This document shows, one piece after another, positions 7,626 through 17,043 of a DNA stretch of 60,036 nt. The position numbers and the translations under genes were made by a program. The stretch is from NCBI GenBank assembly GCA_019038695.1, contig JAHOYZ010000014.1:1-60036 (forward strand), read 5' to 3'. Numbering within the stretch: the stretch's first letter is position 1; the number at the start of each line of letters is the position of its first letter. Below the pieces are notes generated by a model. It made no database searches, was not told the DNA's origin, and worked only from the letters and a program-made list of their open reading frames with translations. The stretch comes from Candidatus Zixiibacteriota bacterium (lineage in GTDB: Bacteria; Zixibacteria; MSB-5A5; GN15; FEB-12).

Positions 7626-9575
7626 CTACACACGTACCGGTTTGCCTATGATTTGTCTGATGCGGTCGGCCACGCTGTCGGCATCAAGACCCAACATTTT
7701 GAACAAATCGGCTGGTTTGCCTGACGAAGCGTATTCTGTAACTCCGAGTCGAGTAAGTGTGCATCGTGCACCGGATTCCATCAACGCTACACCCAACGCC
7801 GTTCCCAAGCCGGTCTTGACGTTGTGATCTTCAAGCGTTACCAGATGATCATACCGGGCCAGCATCTGAATGTCATCAGCATGCAAATCTGACCAATCGG
7901 ATACATTCACCAAAGCCACCCGGATATCTTTCTCGTTGAGTTTATTCCAGGCTTCAATGGCAACCGTAGCCATATTACCAGCCGCTATCAATGCGACCTT
8001 CTCGCCCGAGCGCAGAGTATCCATACGACCATAGTTGTAAGTATAGTCCTCGCCAAAGAACGGTCGGCCATCCTCGTCGGTGATAATCGGCACCTTAGAC
8101 CTACCCATAATAATTGCGAAACTGCCGGGAGTGCTCAACACATACCGCGTAACTTTGTCAGTTTGGTTAGGATCGGCGGGCGTGATGACTTTCCATCCAA
8201 AGGTCGAGTTGAACAAACCAAAGTAGTCGATACTCTGGTGTGTCTTTCCGTCCTCGCCAACCTGAACACCGGCATGGGTACACCCAAGTTTGACATGGGC
8301 ACGATTGATATCGTTAAGACGGGCTTGATTATAAGTTTCGGCAACGGTGAACATGGCGAAATCGGCCCACACTGCCAGTGCCTTCTCTGCCCCCAATGAT
8401 CCAACTGTAGTGGCCACATTATGTTCCGAGATGCCACACTGGATGAAATTACTTGGGTACTTTTCTGCAAACGCCGCTGTCTTAACCGACCCGGCTAGAT
8501 CGCAATCGAAGACACTCATCACAAAATCGCTCTTATCCATATTGGCACCAGCCACCGACAACAACGCCTTGCCCCATGCAGATCGGTTATCTGACGAATC
8601 GTCGGTTCCATATTGGAGTGGTGTACCCGGATCAACAACTGGAAACGGTGTTTCCTCACGCTTGAACATGGGTGGAGGACCATCAGCACGACGCGTGATA
8701 AGCGCTTTGAAATCACTGTCATCCGAGCCGAGCTGAGCAAGGGCATCACCAAGCATCTCGCGTTTTACTGGCGCACCGTGGTAGCCTTCTTTATTCTCCA
8801 TGAATGACACACCCTTGCCCATCATCGTTCGGGCAAGAATCATGAACGGCGTTTCCGAATCCTGCGACGCCCGATATAGAGCACCATAAATCTGATCGAA
8901 GTCATGGCCGTCAATTTCAATTACATGCCAACCGTCCGACTTCCAATCACGGACTATATCCTGGGGCATGACATCACGAAGGCGGCCGGATATTTGAAGA
9001 CGGTTGTAATCAACGATGGCGGTAAGGTTGGTCAGGCTATACTTTGCGGCCAGACGTCGCGCTTCCGATATCTGCCCCTTCTGCTGCTCACCATCCCCCA
9101 TGGCAACATAGGTGTGAAAACTCTGTCCGGACAATCGCGCATAGAGCGCCTTGCCAATACCAACTGAAAGGCCTTGACCAAGATTACCGGTATCCCATTC
9201 GACTCCAGGGACTGTCTGCTCGACGTGTCCCTCGAAGGGAGAACCAGCCTGGCGGAAACCGTGCAAGCAGGGTACGATGTCAAAAAAACCAGCCGCCGCC
9301 AGCGAAGAATACACGGCTGGTGAAGTGTGACCGTGGGAAATAATGATGCGGTCGCGATCATCTCGACGCGGATTCCTGGGATCCACCCGGGCCATATTGT
9401 ACAGCATCAGGAACACGTCAACCGACGACATAGAACCACCGGGATGTCCGGAGGCGGCAACAGATGTCATTTTCAGGATGTGGCCACGGGATACTCGGGC
9501 CATCTCAGTCAGCTTGTCACGCCATTCACCGGTAAGAGCGCTGTTGGAAAAACCTCGCCAGGGATCGAAAGTCAT
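7626..9575 (-). CDS. tkt: Transketolase
   Basis: Thiamine-diphosphate enzyme of the non-oxidative pentose phosphate pathway. At 649 residues it is a full-length single chain, not the split form. Seen: SGHPGGSMSS at 42-51, the ThDP/metal motif starting GDGEQQKG and ending IVDYN, then the pyrimidine and C-terminal domains (CGISEHN, ADFAMFT, LVTLEDHNVKTGLG). It lies 15 nt after pgi and third in the rpe-pgi-tkt run, so the three interconversion enzymes are likely co-expressed. Its cofactor is made by thiN further down the same strand. Confidence 0.93.
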   Translation of the reverse strand: MTFDPWRGFSNSALTGEWRDKLTEMARVSRGHILKMTSVAASGHPGGSMSSVDVFLMLYNMARVDPRNPRRDDRDRIIISHGHTSPAVYSSLAAAGFFDIVPCLHGFRQAGSPFEGHVEQTVPGVEWDTGNLGQGLSVGIGKALYARLSGQSFHTYVAMGDGEQQKGQISEARRLAAKYSLTNLTAIVDYNRLQISGRLRDVMPQDIVRDWKSDGWHVIEIDGHDFDQIYGALYRASQDSETPFMILARTMMGKGVSFMENKEGYHGAPVKREMLGDALAQLGSDDSDFKALITRRADGPPPMFKREETPFPVVDPGTPLQYGTDDSSDNRSAWGKALLSVAGANMDKSDFVMSVFDCDLAGSVKTAAFAEKYPSNFIQCGISEHNVATTVGSLGAEKALAVWADFAMFTVAETYNQARLNDINRAHVKLGCTHAGVQVGEDGKTHQSIDYFGLFNSTFGWKVITPADPNQTDKVTRYVLSTPGSFAIIMGRSKVPIITDEDGRPFFGEDYTYNYGRMDTLRSGEKVALIAAGNMATVAIEAWNKLNEKDIRVALVNVSDWSDLHADDIQMLARYDHLVTLEDHNVKTGLGTALGVALMESGARCTLTRLGVTEYASSGKPADLFKMLGLDADSVADRIRQIIGKPVRV

Positions 9576-9590
9576 CGCTGCGTATCCTTT

Positions 9591-11312
9591 CTACTTGAGT
9601 GCAGAGCGCACTAGGTTACCAAACTCCTTGAGAGCACGAGCCGGATTACCATTGATAGCAATTGCCAGCATCGGTAGTTTTCGTCCTGCCAGAGCACGGG
9701 CATCGCCAATAGCCTGGGCGGAAATCAACTGACCAAAATCGAAAAACTGACCGGGAATATCAAGTCGGTCATATTTCTCGCGTACAAAAACAACGAACCG
9801 GCCAGTCGGTGGACCACCTTTGTACAACTGTCCTACTGAATGCAGGAAACGGGGTCCATAACCACGTAAGGTGGCTACCTTTTTCTTCCCCTGTATCTGC
9901 GAACGTACTTGGGCAAACTCCTTCTCGACAGCATTATCGGCCTTGAAATAGCCAAGTAACGCCACATACTCCGGCTTTTTCAAACCAGTCAGGAAACGTT
10001 TTACTACTTTGCGGAGATCGCAGATTTCCGCTCGAGTGTAGCGCCTACCGCTATGGCCCACGAGCGATAGGTGCTTGTAACGCGCCGTCGGAGCAGTATT
10101 GTCGAATTGTCCCGATTCCTGGTACGCCTTGAGAATAGCGGTGGTGTTATACTTGCTCTCGGTGACGTTGGGTTCGTCAAATGGATTGATCCCCATGTGA
10201 TACCCAGCGACGGCTGTGGCTGCTTCCCACAATAGGAACTGAGCGCCAAGTTCGTGCATTGAATCCATCTCAATACTGACGACAGGGTAGCCTTTCTTAA
10301 GGAGCTTATTCCTAAGCGACTTGTTCGGGTCAGAACGTTCCGACCTCAGTCGAAGAAAGACAAACAAACGATCCCGGCCATACTTATCCAGAGAGCCAAC
10401 CGGCTCGGCCTCGACCGGGATGACGCCCATGCCATTTTTACCAGTAGATTCGGCCACCAGTTGTTCCACCCACGGCACCAGAGGAGCGGTCTTCTTTGAG
10501 GCCATGAAGGTCAGTTTGTCAATACTCTCAAGTGCTGTCGTCGCCATTAGTGTTCCGAGGACCAGTGCAGGATTAGTCTCCCCTGAACGTTCGCGGATAG
10601 CCTTCTCCATGATGCCCGCACTTTCGAGTAGCATCTTCAAGTCCACACCGGCGAAGAATCCGGGAACCAGTCCAAAATATGACAGCGCCGAATACCGACC
10701 GCCGATGTCAGACGGATTCACAAAGGTCTTCCGGAAATGATGTCGGCGAGACAGTTTCTCCAAATCACTGCCCTTGTCCGTAATGGACACCAGATGCTTG
10801 CCAACCTTCTTCACACCGGCGCGACGGAGCATGTTCATAAAATAGGCCAAATGCGACCGGGTTTCGATTGTTGCTCCCGATTTGGACGCAACGATAAACA
10901 GCGTCTTCCTGGGATCAATCTTGCGGGCTACCGCCTTGATGGCGACCGGATCGGTTGAGTCGATTACATCAAATGACTTCACACGCGGATGAGACTTGAA
11001 GACGATATTGAACAACTCGGGGCAGAGCGATGATCCTCCCATGCCCATAAGCACGATGTGACACAGCCTGTCCGCAAACACGTCTTTACCAAATTGCTCA
11101 ATGCGGCCAACCTGTCGCTTCATGCGCGGAACGATATCAACCCAGCCGAGGCGATTGGCTATCAACTTCTTTAGGGATGCGCTCTTGGCCAATACGCCAG
11201 CCTGACGGATCATAATCTTCGCAGCCACATCGTTCCGGGTGGCACGTCGCATGGCACGAACATATGCTTGATCCTGCCTACCAGCGGTTATCAAGAGATT
11301 GTTTCGCGACAT
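9591..11312 (-). CDS. pgi: Glucose-6-phosphate isomerase
   Basis: Interconverts glucose-6-P and fructose-6-P. 573 residues with two SIS-type sugar-phosphate domains: GMGGSSLCPELF, VASKSGATIET, SDIGGRYSALSYFGL (the first PGI signature) and INPFDEPNVTESK (a divergent form of the second, with QxGVE replaced). This pattern is closer to the PGI half of fused transaldolase-PGI proteins than to E. coli Pgi, but no transaldolase domain is attached. It starts with ATG 16 nt after rpe. Confidence 0.88.
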   Translation of the reverse strand: MSRNNLLITAGRQDQAYVRAMRRATRNDVAAKIMIRQAGVLAKSASLKKLIANRLGWVDIVPRMKRQVGRIEQFGKDVFADRLCHIVLMGMGGSSLCPELFNIVFKSHPRVKSFDVIDSTDPVAIKAVARKIDPRKTLFIVASKSGATIETRSHLAYFMNMLRRAGVKKVGKHLVSITDKGSDLEKLSRRHHFRKTFVNPSDIGGRYSALSYFGLVPGFFAGVDLKMLLESAGIMEKAIRERSGETNPALVLGTLMATTALESIDKLTFMASKKTAPLVPWVEQLVAESTGKNGMGVIPVEAEPVGSLDKYGRDRLFVFLRLRSERSDPNKSLRNKLLKKGYPVVSIEMDSMHELGAQFLLWEAATAVAGYHMGINPFDEPNVTESKYNTTAILKAYQESGQFDNTAPTARYKHLSLVGHSGRRYTRAEICDLRKVVKRFLTGLKKPEYVALLGYFKADNAVEKEFAQVRSQIQGKKKVATLRGYGPRFLHSVGQLYKGGPPTGRFVVFVREKYDRLDIPGQFFDFGQLISAQAIGDARALAGRKLPMLAIAINGNPARALKEFGNLVRSALK

Positions 11313-11328
11313 TTAAAAATCCTTTGTA

Positions 11329-11997
11329 TTATAGTGCGCTTATGTTCCGTGTTAGTGTCGTCTTATCCGCACAACCAAAAAAAGCAGTGCCCATCACAAG
11401 AATATCGGCTCCGGCTCTCACCACCGACTCAGCATTGCCTGCGTCCACACCGCCATCGACCTGAATAGCTGTTTTGAGATGATGACTCTCTATGAACTCG
11501 CGCGCGATATGTACGGCGTTGAGCGCGGAAGGAATGAATTTCTGCCCCCCAAAACCGGGATAGACTGACATAATCAGCAAGAGGTCAACTTCTTCCAGAA
11601 ACGGTAACACTTTTTCTACATCTGTGTCAGGATTGATTGACAAACCCACCTGACAGCCGAAGTTCCTAATCTGATTCACGAGCGGTAACGGTTCGGGCCG
11701 AGCCTCATAGTGAAAGGTAATGCCGTCGGCCCCCGCACGGATGAACGCCTCGAAGTACTTCTCCGGCTCCGAGAGCATCAAGTGTACATCCAGAAAAGTA
11801 TCTGAGAGCTTGTCAATAGTTTTTACGACGCCCGGACCAAACGAAATATTAGGAACGAAATGACCATCCATAATATCAAGATGAAACATGTCGATTCCGG
11901 CCTTGTCCGACTTACGGATTTCCTCACCCAATCGTGAGAAATCAGCGCCCAGTACAGAAGGAGCAAGTCTTGCCATACGACAATTTATGCAGTTCAT
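11329..11997 (-). CDS. rpe: Ribulose-phosphate 3-epimerase
   Basis: Interconverts ribulose-5-P and xylulose-5-P. 222-residue TIM barrel with LAPSVLGADF, DIMDGHFVPNISFGP, DVHLM, MSVYPGFGGQKF and QVDGGVDAGN, i.e. the metal-binding His/Asp pairs and phosphate site are present. The ATG at 11997 has GGAACG about 6 nt upstream; a second ATG seven codons in lacks a ribosome site. It is followed closely by pgi and tkt and preceded by rodA with a 53-nt gap. Confidence 0.92.
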   Translation of the reverse strand: MNCINCRMARLAPSVLGADFSRLGEEIRKSDKAGIDMFHLDIMDGHFVPNISFGPGVVKTIDKLSDTFLDVHLMLSEPEKYFEAFIRAGADGITFHYEARPEPLPLVNQIRNFGCQVGLSINPDTDVEKVLPFLEEVDLLLIMSVYPGFGGQKFIPSALNAVHIAREFIESHHLKTAIQVDGGVDAGNAESVVRAGADILVMGTAFFGCADKTTLTRNISAL

Positions 11998-12050
11998 CTG
12001 CGTTCCGCAACGGAAAATGGTGTGATCAGACTTTGAGGTAAGCGCTACGA

Positions 12051-13268
12051 TCAGTATTCCTGCCAGTGATAATCAGCTGAAACAATCAATGCTACAATCG
12101 TCCAGGAGAGTACCAGAGATGTTCCACCATAGCTAATAAACGGCAAGGCAAGCCCGGTAACGGGCATAACACCCAGGGTCATGCCTACGTTAACCAGTAG
12201 TTGAAGTAGAAATATCGACGACGCTCCAAAAACCACATAAGAGGCAAAACGTGAGCGACACCGAGCGGCAATCCTAATCGCCCGGTACAGAAGATAAGTA
12301 AACAGTGTAATGACAATCATAGCCCCCCACAGTCCAAGCTCTTCGCCAATCACAGAGAAGACGAAATCGGTGTGACGCTCGGGTAAAAAATCAAGACGCG
12401 TTTGAGACCCCTCAAGCAAACCTTTCCCCAATACCCCACCAGACCCAATGGCAATCTTGGATTGAATGATCTGATACCCGGCCCCGCGCGGATCAAGTCC
12501 CGGGTCAAGAAAAGACAGGATGCGAAGTTTCTGATATTCAGCCAATCGATTCCACAAAAATGGTGTCACAATTCCAGAAGCAAGGTTCGTTACAACCGCG
12601 GAGACGCCAAACAACATACCGGGACGGAGCAGAAACAAGATACTCAATAACACCACGAAATACACAGCCCAGGCCAGCCAATGACTGGCCGCCAGCAACG
12701 AAACCAACGGCGAGATAATCAGGAACAGGTGCAATAGTGACAACCCAGACCAAAACCATAAAGCCAGGAGAATCACTGGAAAGACCAGCGAAGTGCCTAG
12801 ATCGGGTTGTTTCAGAATCAGAGCCATGGGAACAACCGTGAGCATAAACGATAATGCCAGTCTTCGTTTGGAAGCAGCCCCCAGTTTTGTATAAGCAAAA
12901 AAACGTGCAAGTGCGAAAACAAGAGTGAGCTTGGCTAGGTCCGATGGCGCCAGATTAATCGGGCCGAACGAAAACCAACGTGAAGCACCCATACGCGTCG
13001 AACCAACAAACAGGACCGCCACCAGAGCCGCTAACATTACTCCGTACAACAGGTAGGCGGTCACATCAAATAGACGCAGAGGGAGATGTACTACGACAGC
13101 AAATACGACTATGGCTATCGCCAACCAAATCAACTGACGCTGGTAATAGTGCTGAGCAAATTCCGAATCGGCATGGTATTGAGCAGACATAATCATGAGC
13201 ACACCAATAAGCGACAGAGCCAACGCTGAGCTGATAAGCTTCCAATCAAGATCACTGTATTTCAACAT
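12051..13268 (-). CDS. rodA: Rod-shape SEDS glycosyltransferase RodA
   Basis: The frame is open far upstream inside mrdA, but the start is placed at the ATG at 13268. From there the protein begins MLKYSDLDWKLISSALALSL, as RodA does, and that ATG overlaps the mrdA stop by one base (TGATG). About 405 residues with roughly ten membrane spans and SEDS markers: LDPGLDPRGAGYQIIQSKIAIGSGG (split over loop 4), FLPERHTDFVFSVIGEE, and a PFISYGGTS end. Polymerises lipid II for sidewall peptidoglycan together with PBP2 encoded immediately upstream. Confidence 0.92.
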   Translation of the reverse strand: MLKYSDLDWKLISSALALSLIGVLMIMSAQYHADSEFAQHYYQRQLIWLAIAIVVFAVVVHLPLRLFDVTAYLLYGVMLAALVAVLFVGSTRMGASRWFSFGPINLAPSDLAKLTLVFALARFFAYTKLGAASKRRLALSFMLTVVPMALILKQPDLGTSLVFPVILLALWFWSGLSLLHLFLIISPLVSLLAASHWLAWAVYFVVLLSILFLLRPGMLFGVSAVVTNLASGIVTPFLWNRLAEYQKLRILSFLDPGLDPRGAGYQIIQSKIAIGSGGVLGKGLLEGSQTRLDFLPERHTDFVFSVIGEELGLWGAMIVITLFTYLLYRAIRIAARCRSRFASYVVFGASSIFLLQLLVNVGMTLGVMPVTGLALPFISYGGTSLVLSWTIVALIVSADYHWQEY

Positions 13269-15082
13269 CAGTCTTTGTCCCCTATCGATGCCGCCGCCAG
13301 ATCGGTAGTGTCGAGCCGCTTCTGCATGTATGACTTGATGATCTCTCCCACTACAGGCACCGCCACTTCGGAGCCGTGACCGGCGTTCTCCACCAGGGCA
13401 CAAACAACAATCTCCGGATTCTCCAGTGGTGCCACACCGACAAACCACGAGTGGTTCTCGCCATGCGGGTTTTGCGCCGTCCCCGTTTTGCCACCTACCG
13501 TGTATTGATCTGTTTGCAGGCTACGTGCAGTGCCGTGTTCCCCTTCGACAACCAACCGAAGCCCCTCGCACAGAACGTCAAGGGTCGAGGGAGTAAATGG
13601 CAGACGGAAAGACACCTCGGGGGCTATGGTAGTTTCTTCTCCGTTGGCGTCCACGATATTCTTCACAATGTGAGGACGATAGACGACACCATCGTTTATT
13701 ATCCCGTTGACAAACTGGACCAGCTGCAGCACCGTAACGAGTACTTCCCCCTGGCCAATACTGTTGTTCATTACAAGGGCTCTGGTCCATTTGTTGGGAC
13801 CAAATCGCTGATCATAATAGGTACTGTTGGGATTAAGCCCGACTTCTTCGCCAGGCAGATCGATTCCAGTTGCCCGACCAAAGCCACAATGACCATAATA
13901 CCGGGAGAGAAGATCAACTCCCAATTTGAGACCAAGCTGATACATGTATATATTACATGACTGTTCAATTGAATGTACCGCGTTGAGCCATCCGTGACCG
14001 TCAGGCCTCCAACAATGAAAAACACGATTCCCGAACTTGTACCCACCCAAACAAGGTTGCAATGTGGACGAAGCCGTGACCAGTCCTTCCTCAAGAGCCG
14101 CCCCGACCGTGACAAACTTGACCGTCGATCCCGGGGGATAGAGACCTTTGAGCGGACGGTTCAGAAGAGGATGTGATGAGTCCGATGAGATATCCTGCCA
14201 AACTGAATCAGGGATTACGGATGAAAAGATATTGGCATCATAGCTGGGATAGGAAGTCATTGCCAATATCTCACCGGTTCGAGGATCGGCGGCGACAATC
14301 GTCCCACAACAAAATGTATCCAGAACATCACTGCACGCCTGCTGCAAATCGAGATCAATTGTCAAAATCAGATCAGCACCCGGCACCGCTGAGACCTCGA
14401 GGCGATCCTCATACTGACCCAAAATCTGTCCAGTAGCCGTAACCTCGATACACGCGGTTCCCTCCTGTCCTCGTAAATGGGAGTCGTAGTATCTCTCCAA
14501 CCCCTTTTTCCCGATCATACTGCCCAGCCTTAGCTCCGGGTATGAATGGCGACCGAGATCCTCGCTTGACACCTCCCCCACATAGCCCGTGAAAGTTTCC
14601 GAACTCATGTTCTCAGGATAGCGACGGACCTGTTCGATCTGGTAGGTTACTCCCGGAAAACGAAAGCTCTGCTCCTCAAGAACCGCAATGATCTCGAAGG
14701 CTGCATCGCGCTTAACCGGGGTGGGTTGGTAGCGATTAACAAGGTTTTTCCTGATTCTCCTTCTAATTTCAAGAGTATCCAAACCAAGCAACTCAGCTAC
14801 GTTTGCAAGCGTCTCATCGGGCACCATTTCAGCCAATACAACCGAGACTGTATACGAAGGTCGATTGTCGATAAGGCGTCTATTCTCGCGGTCGTAAACA
14901 ACTCCGCGGCGCGGTGTAATCGGCACCACTCGAATGCGGTTATTCTCTGATTGGGCGGCTAATTGCGGATGATCAACAATCTGAAGCTTAACGAGACCCG
15001 CTACAAGAAAAATGATGACGGCCGCTATCAAAGCCAAAGCGACCTTTTCCTTCTGCGTAGTTGTAAGTATCAGCTTGTTCAT
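13268..15082 (-). CDS. mrdA: Penicillin-binding protein 2 (elongasome transpeptidase)
   Basis: 604 residues: one N-terminal membrane anchor, dimerisation domain, then transpeptidase domain with all three active-site motifs: SxxK at Ser319-Lys322 (PPGSTVKF), SxN at 375-377 (QSCN) and KTG at 532-534 (GGKTGTAQ). Cross-links sidewall peptidoglycan in the periplasm with RodA, MreC and MreD, whose genes flank it. It begins seven nt after mreD. Confidence 0.94.
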   Translation of the reverse strand: MNKLILTTTQKEKVALALIAAVIIFLVAGLVKLQIVDHPQLAAQSENNRIRVVPITPRRGVVYDRENRRLIDNRPSYTVSVVLAEMVPDETLANVAELLGLDTLEIRRRIRKNLVNRYQPTPVKRDAAFEIIAVLEEQSFRFPGVTYQIEQVRRYPENMSSETFTGYVGEVSSEDLGRHSYPELRLGSMIGKKGLERYYDSHLRGQEGTACIEVTATGQILGQYEDRLEVSAVPGADLILTIDLDLQQACSDVLDTFCCGTIVAADPRTGEILAMTSYPSYDANIFSSVIPDSVWQDISSDSSHPLLNRPLKGLYPPGSTVKFVTVGAALEEGLVTASSTLQPCLGGYKFGNRVFHCWRPDGHGWLNAVHSIEQSCNIYMYQLGLKLGVDLLSRYYGHCGFGRATGIDLPGEEVGLNPNSTYYDQRFGPNKWTRALVMNNSIGQGEVLVTVLQLVQFVNGIINDGVVYRPHIVKNIVDANGEETTIAPEVSFRLPFTPSTLDVLCEGLRLVVEGEHGTARSLQTDQYTVGGKTGTAQNPHGENHSWFVGVAPLENPEIVVCALVENAGHGSEVAVPVVGEIIKSYMQKRLDTTDLAAASIGDKD

Positions 15083-15089
15083 TAGGTAT

Positions 15090-15575
15090 TTAGAAAACGG
15101 ACCTAAGCTTGCGGAAAGTCAGACGACCTTCCAGTACTAGAAAATAGATCCAAGCTAGAACGGTTGTGTAAATTGCACTGGGTAGGGCGCTGACAATGAG
15201 CAGGTGGAAGAACTCCGACCAGTTCATCAGCAGTAAAATAAGAGCGTTGTGCAGAACCACCCCCGCCAGAACCAGAAGAAGCTTCGAATATAGAGATTCA
15301 AGATTGAGGCGTTCACACGCATGGAATGCCGCCAATCCGAGCATAGCAGTTATTACAGCACTACCACCCATTAAATCGGGATAGCCAGCCAGCATGACAA
15401 GCCCGGCAACAAAACCGAACCACATAGATATCAACTCTGATTTGCTGATGGCCACCGCCATGACCAGAAAAGCGGTAAGACTTAGCCCAACACCAAAGAT
15501 ATCGGTCAAATCTTTTAGTATCACCTGGTGACAGGCGATCAACAATAGATAAACCAGATAAGGTATCAGCCTCAT
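15090..15575 (-). CDS. mreD: Rod-shape protein MreD
   Basis: 161 residues, five or six hydrophobic helices, with the weakly conserved MreD pattern (short N-terminal YLLLIACHQ helix, YPDLMGGSAVITAMLGL centre, YTTVLAWIYFLVLEGRLTFRKLR end). Identity rests largely on position: its start overlaps the mreC stop by four nt and mrdA follows. Inner-membrane part of the elongasome. Confidence 0.85.
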   Translation of the reverse strand: MRLIPYLVYLLLIACHQVILKDLTDIFGVGLSLTAFLVMAVAISKSELISMWFGFVAGLVMLAGYPDLMGGSAVITAMLGLAAFHACERLNLESLYSKLLLVLAGVVLHNALILLLMNWSEFFHLLIVSALPSAIYTTVLAWIYFLVLEGRLTFRKLRSVF

Positions 15576-16366
15576 GGTCCGTCCTCAATTCCCAGTATAA
15601 AAAGTTCGTCTATCGCCCAGAAGTTAGCCGCCGGGTCCAGGGTTACACGACAAAATGCTTCGTCCTCGTGCCGCTCCACAGATGTAACCGTGCCAACAAT
15701 CATACCAGGAGGATAAACTCCGCCCAGGCCGGATGACAAGATAGTGTCCCCAACCGCAATGGTACCCTGTAGGGGAAAGTTGTCGAGTATCATTCCGTCG
15801 GAGGTCGAGAACTTTACAATACCCATTTCACGGCTGGATGCGATACGAGCCGCCACCCGATTGGCCGGGTCGGTGAGAAGCTGAACGGTAGCATAATCGG
15901 GCGTTACTGACGAAATACGCCCAATCAATCCGTCCTGGTTGATAACCGGAAGGTTAGGCTCCAATCCGTCAAAGTCGCCCCGGTTGACAATAGCTGCAAC
16001 GGGCGTTTTGTAACCGAAGACCGAGATAACTTCGGTCGGAATTAGACGATAGCCAGGAGATTGCTCAAAACCGAGGGCGGTTCGGAGCCGCTGGTTATCG
16101 CGCAGAACCTCCTCCAACTGGCTGAGCTGAAAGGAAGCTTTGGTCAGGGATGCACGCAGTTCAACATTGTTGGCATCATGGGAGGCCAATAATTCATACG
16201 AACTCTTAATCTTGAAGAAAGGGTAATAGAACCCCGAAAGAAGTGCCTGACCGACTAACTTGTGTACTTTCGGAGGACTAAAGACCAACCCGACCGAAAG
16301 CACAACAACAAAGCCGATATGTATGTTGCGCCAGTGGCGGGAAAACTGAGTCGAAATCCAGCTCAT
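15572..16366 (-). CDS. mreC: Rod-shape protein MreC
   Basis: 264 residues: N-terminal membrane helix, coiled coil (about residues 55-95), then the MreC beta domains with the family segments VISVFGYKTPVAAIVNRGDFDG, NQDGLIGRI, YATVQLLTDP and SSGLGGVYPPGMIVG. Periplasmic scaffold that activates PBP2. Unusually, no mreB precedes it; an EIIA-type gene does. Confidence 0.9.
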   Translation of the reverse strand: MSWISTQFSRHWRNIHIGFVVVLSVGLVFSPPKVHKLVGQALLSGFYYPFFKIKSSYELLASHDANNVELRASLTKASFQLSQLEEVLRDNQRLRTALGFEQSPGYRLIPTEVISVFGYKTPVAAIVNRGDFDGLEPNLPVINQDGLIGRISSVTPDYATVQLLTDPANRVAARIASSREMGIVKFSTSDGMILDNFPLQGTIAVGDTILSSGLGGVYPPGMIVGTVTSVERHEDEAFCRVTLDPAANFWAIDELFILGIEDGP

Positions 16367-16394
16367 TAAGAGGCGTCCTTGCCATCAAATCTCT

Positions 16395-16847
16395 TCAGTC
16401 TACGTCGTCAATCAACTCCAGGACATCACCCGGAGAGGCAGCTTCCAGCAAAAGCCTGCGATTCTCCTCAGATTTCATCAGATACGAGAGGCGAGCCATC
16501 ACGTTCAAGTGTGCTCCGATGGCATCCTCTGGGGCTGCAATCAGGAAAAACAAGTGGACCTTCTTATGGTCCATAGCGTCAAAATCAACGCCCTCCTCGC
16601 TCCGACCAAAACCAATCACAATACCCTTGACCGACTTCGTTTTGGAATGCGGGAATGCCACGCCATAACCGACGCCAGTCGTGACCAGGTTTTCCCGATC
16701 GAGAACATCTGCCAGCAACTGCTCGGCATTTTTGATCATGGGTGAAGTTGACACCATCTCCACTAACTCGGTTATGACATCATCCTTTGTCTGGGCATTC
16801 AGATTGAACTTCACCAGAGTCTCATCGCAAAACTTAGAGAGTTTCAT
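16395..16847 (-). CDS. PTS EIIA-type (PtsN-like) domain protein
   Basis: 150-residue single-domain protein of the fructose/mannitol EIIA family with the phosphorylatable His67 in GVAFPHSKT and the C-terminal LSYLMKSEENRRLLLEA stretch. Stand-alone EIIA proteins of this kind usually take phosphate from a regulatory EI/HPr chain and modulate other systems rather than import sugar. No PTS membrane component is nearby. Its place directly before mreC suggests a regulatory link to wall growth (inference). The name ptsN is avoided because orthology cannot be tested here. Confidence 0.78.
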   Translation of the reverse strand: MKLSKFCDETLVKFNLNAQTKDDVITELVEMVSTSPMIKNAEQLLADVLDRENLVTTGVGYGVAFPHSKTKSVKGIVIGFGRSEEGVDFDAMDHKKVHLFFLIAAPEDAIGAHLNVMARLSYLMKSEENRRLLLEAASPGDVLELIDDVD

Positions 16848-16862
16848 CGACCTTACCTTTAC

Positions 16863-17030
16863 CTACAACTTCCGCGCCTCGTCAATGAGTAAAACAGGGA
16901 CGTTATCAACAACCCTGAACTCCAACCTGCAATTGTCGCAGACGAGACAGTTTCCATCATTTTGACTTTCCAGTTTCCCCTTGCATTTGGGGCAAACCAA
17001 CTTCTCCAACAGATCCTTCGAGAGTTCCAT
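16863..17030 (-). CDS. Trm112-like small zinc-binding protein
   Basis: 55 residues from the ATG at 17030, chosen over an upstream ATG because GGAG lies 8 nt before it. MELSKDLLEKLVCPKCKG followed by two further Cys (CDNC) and NVPVLLIDEARKL is the Trm112/YcaR (UPF0434) pattern, with a four-Cys zinc site at 13, 16, 31 and 34. Such proteins act as small partners or chaperones of larger enzymes; the partner here is unknown. It lies between accA and the EIIA gene, 13 nt from accA. Confidence 0.75.
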   Translation of the reverse strand: MELSKDLLEKLVCPKCKGKLESQNDGNCLVCDNCRLEFRVVDNVPVLLIDEARKL

Positions 17031-17043
17031 ATTTCCAACTCCT

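Noticed and set aside
12051-13448. Longer RodA frame starting inside mrdA
   Set aside because: The extra 60 residues are Cys/Arg/Gly-rich out-of-frame mrdA sequence; the ATG at 13268 gives the normal RodA N-terminus and a TGATG junction.
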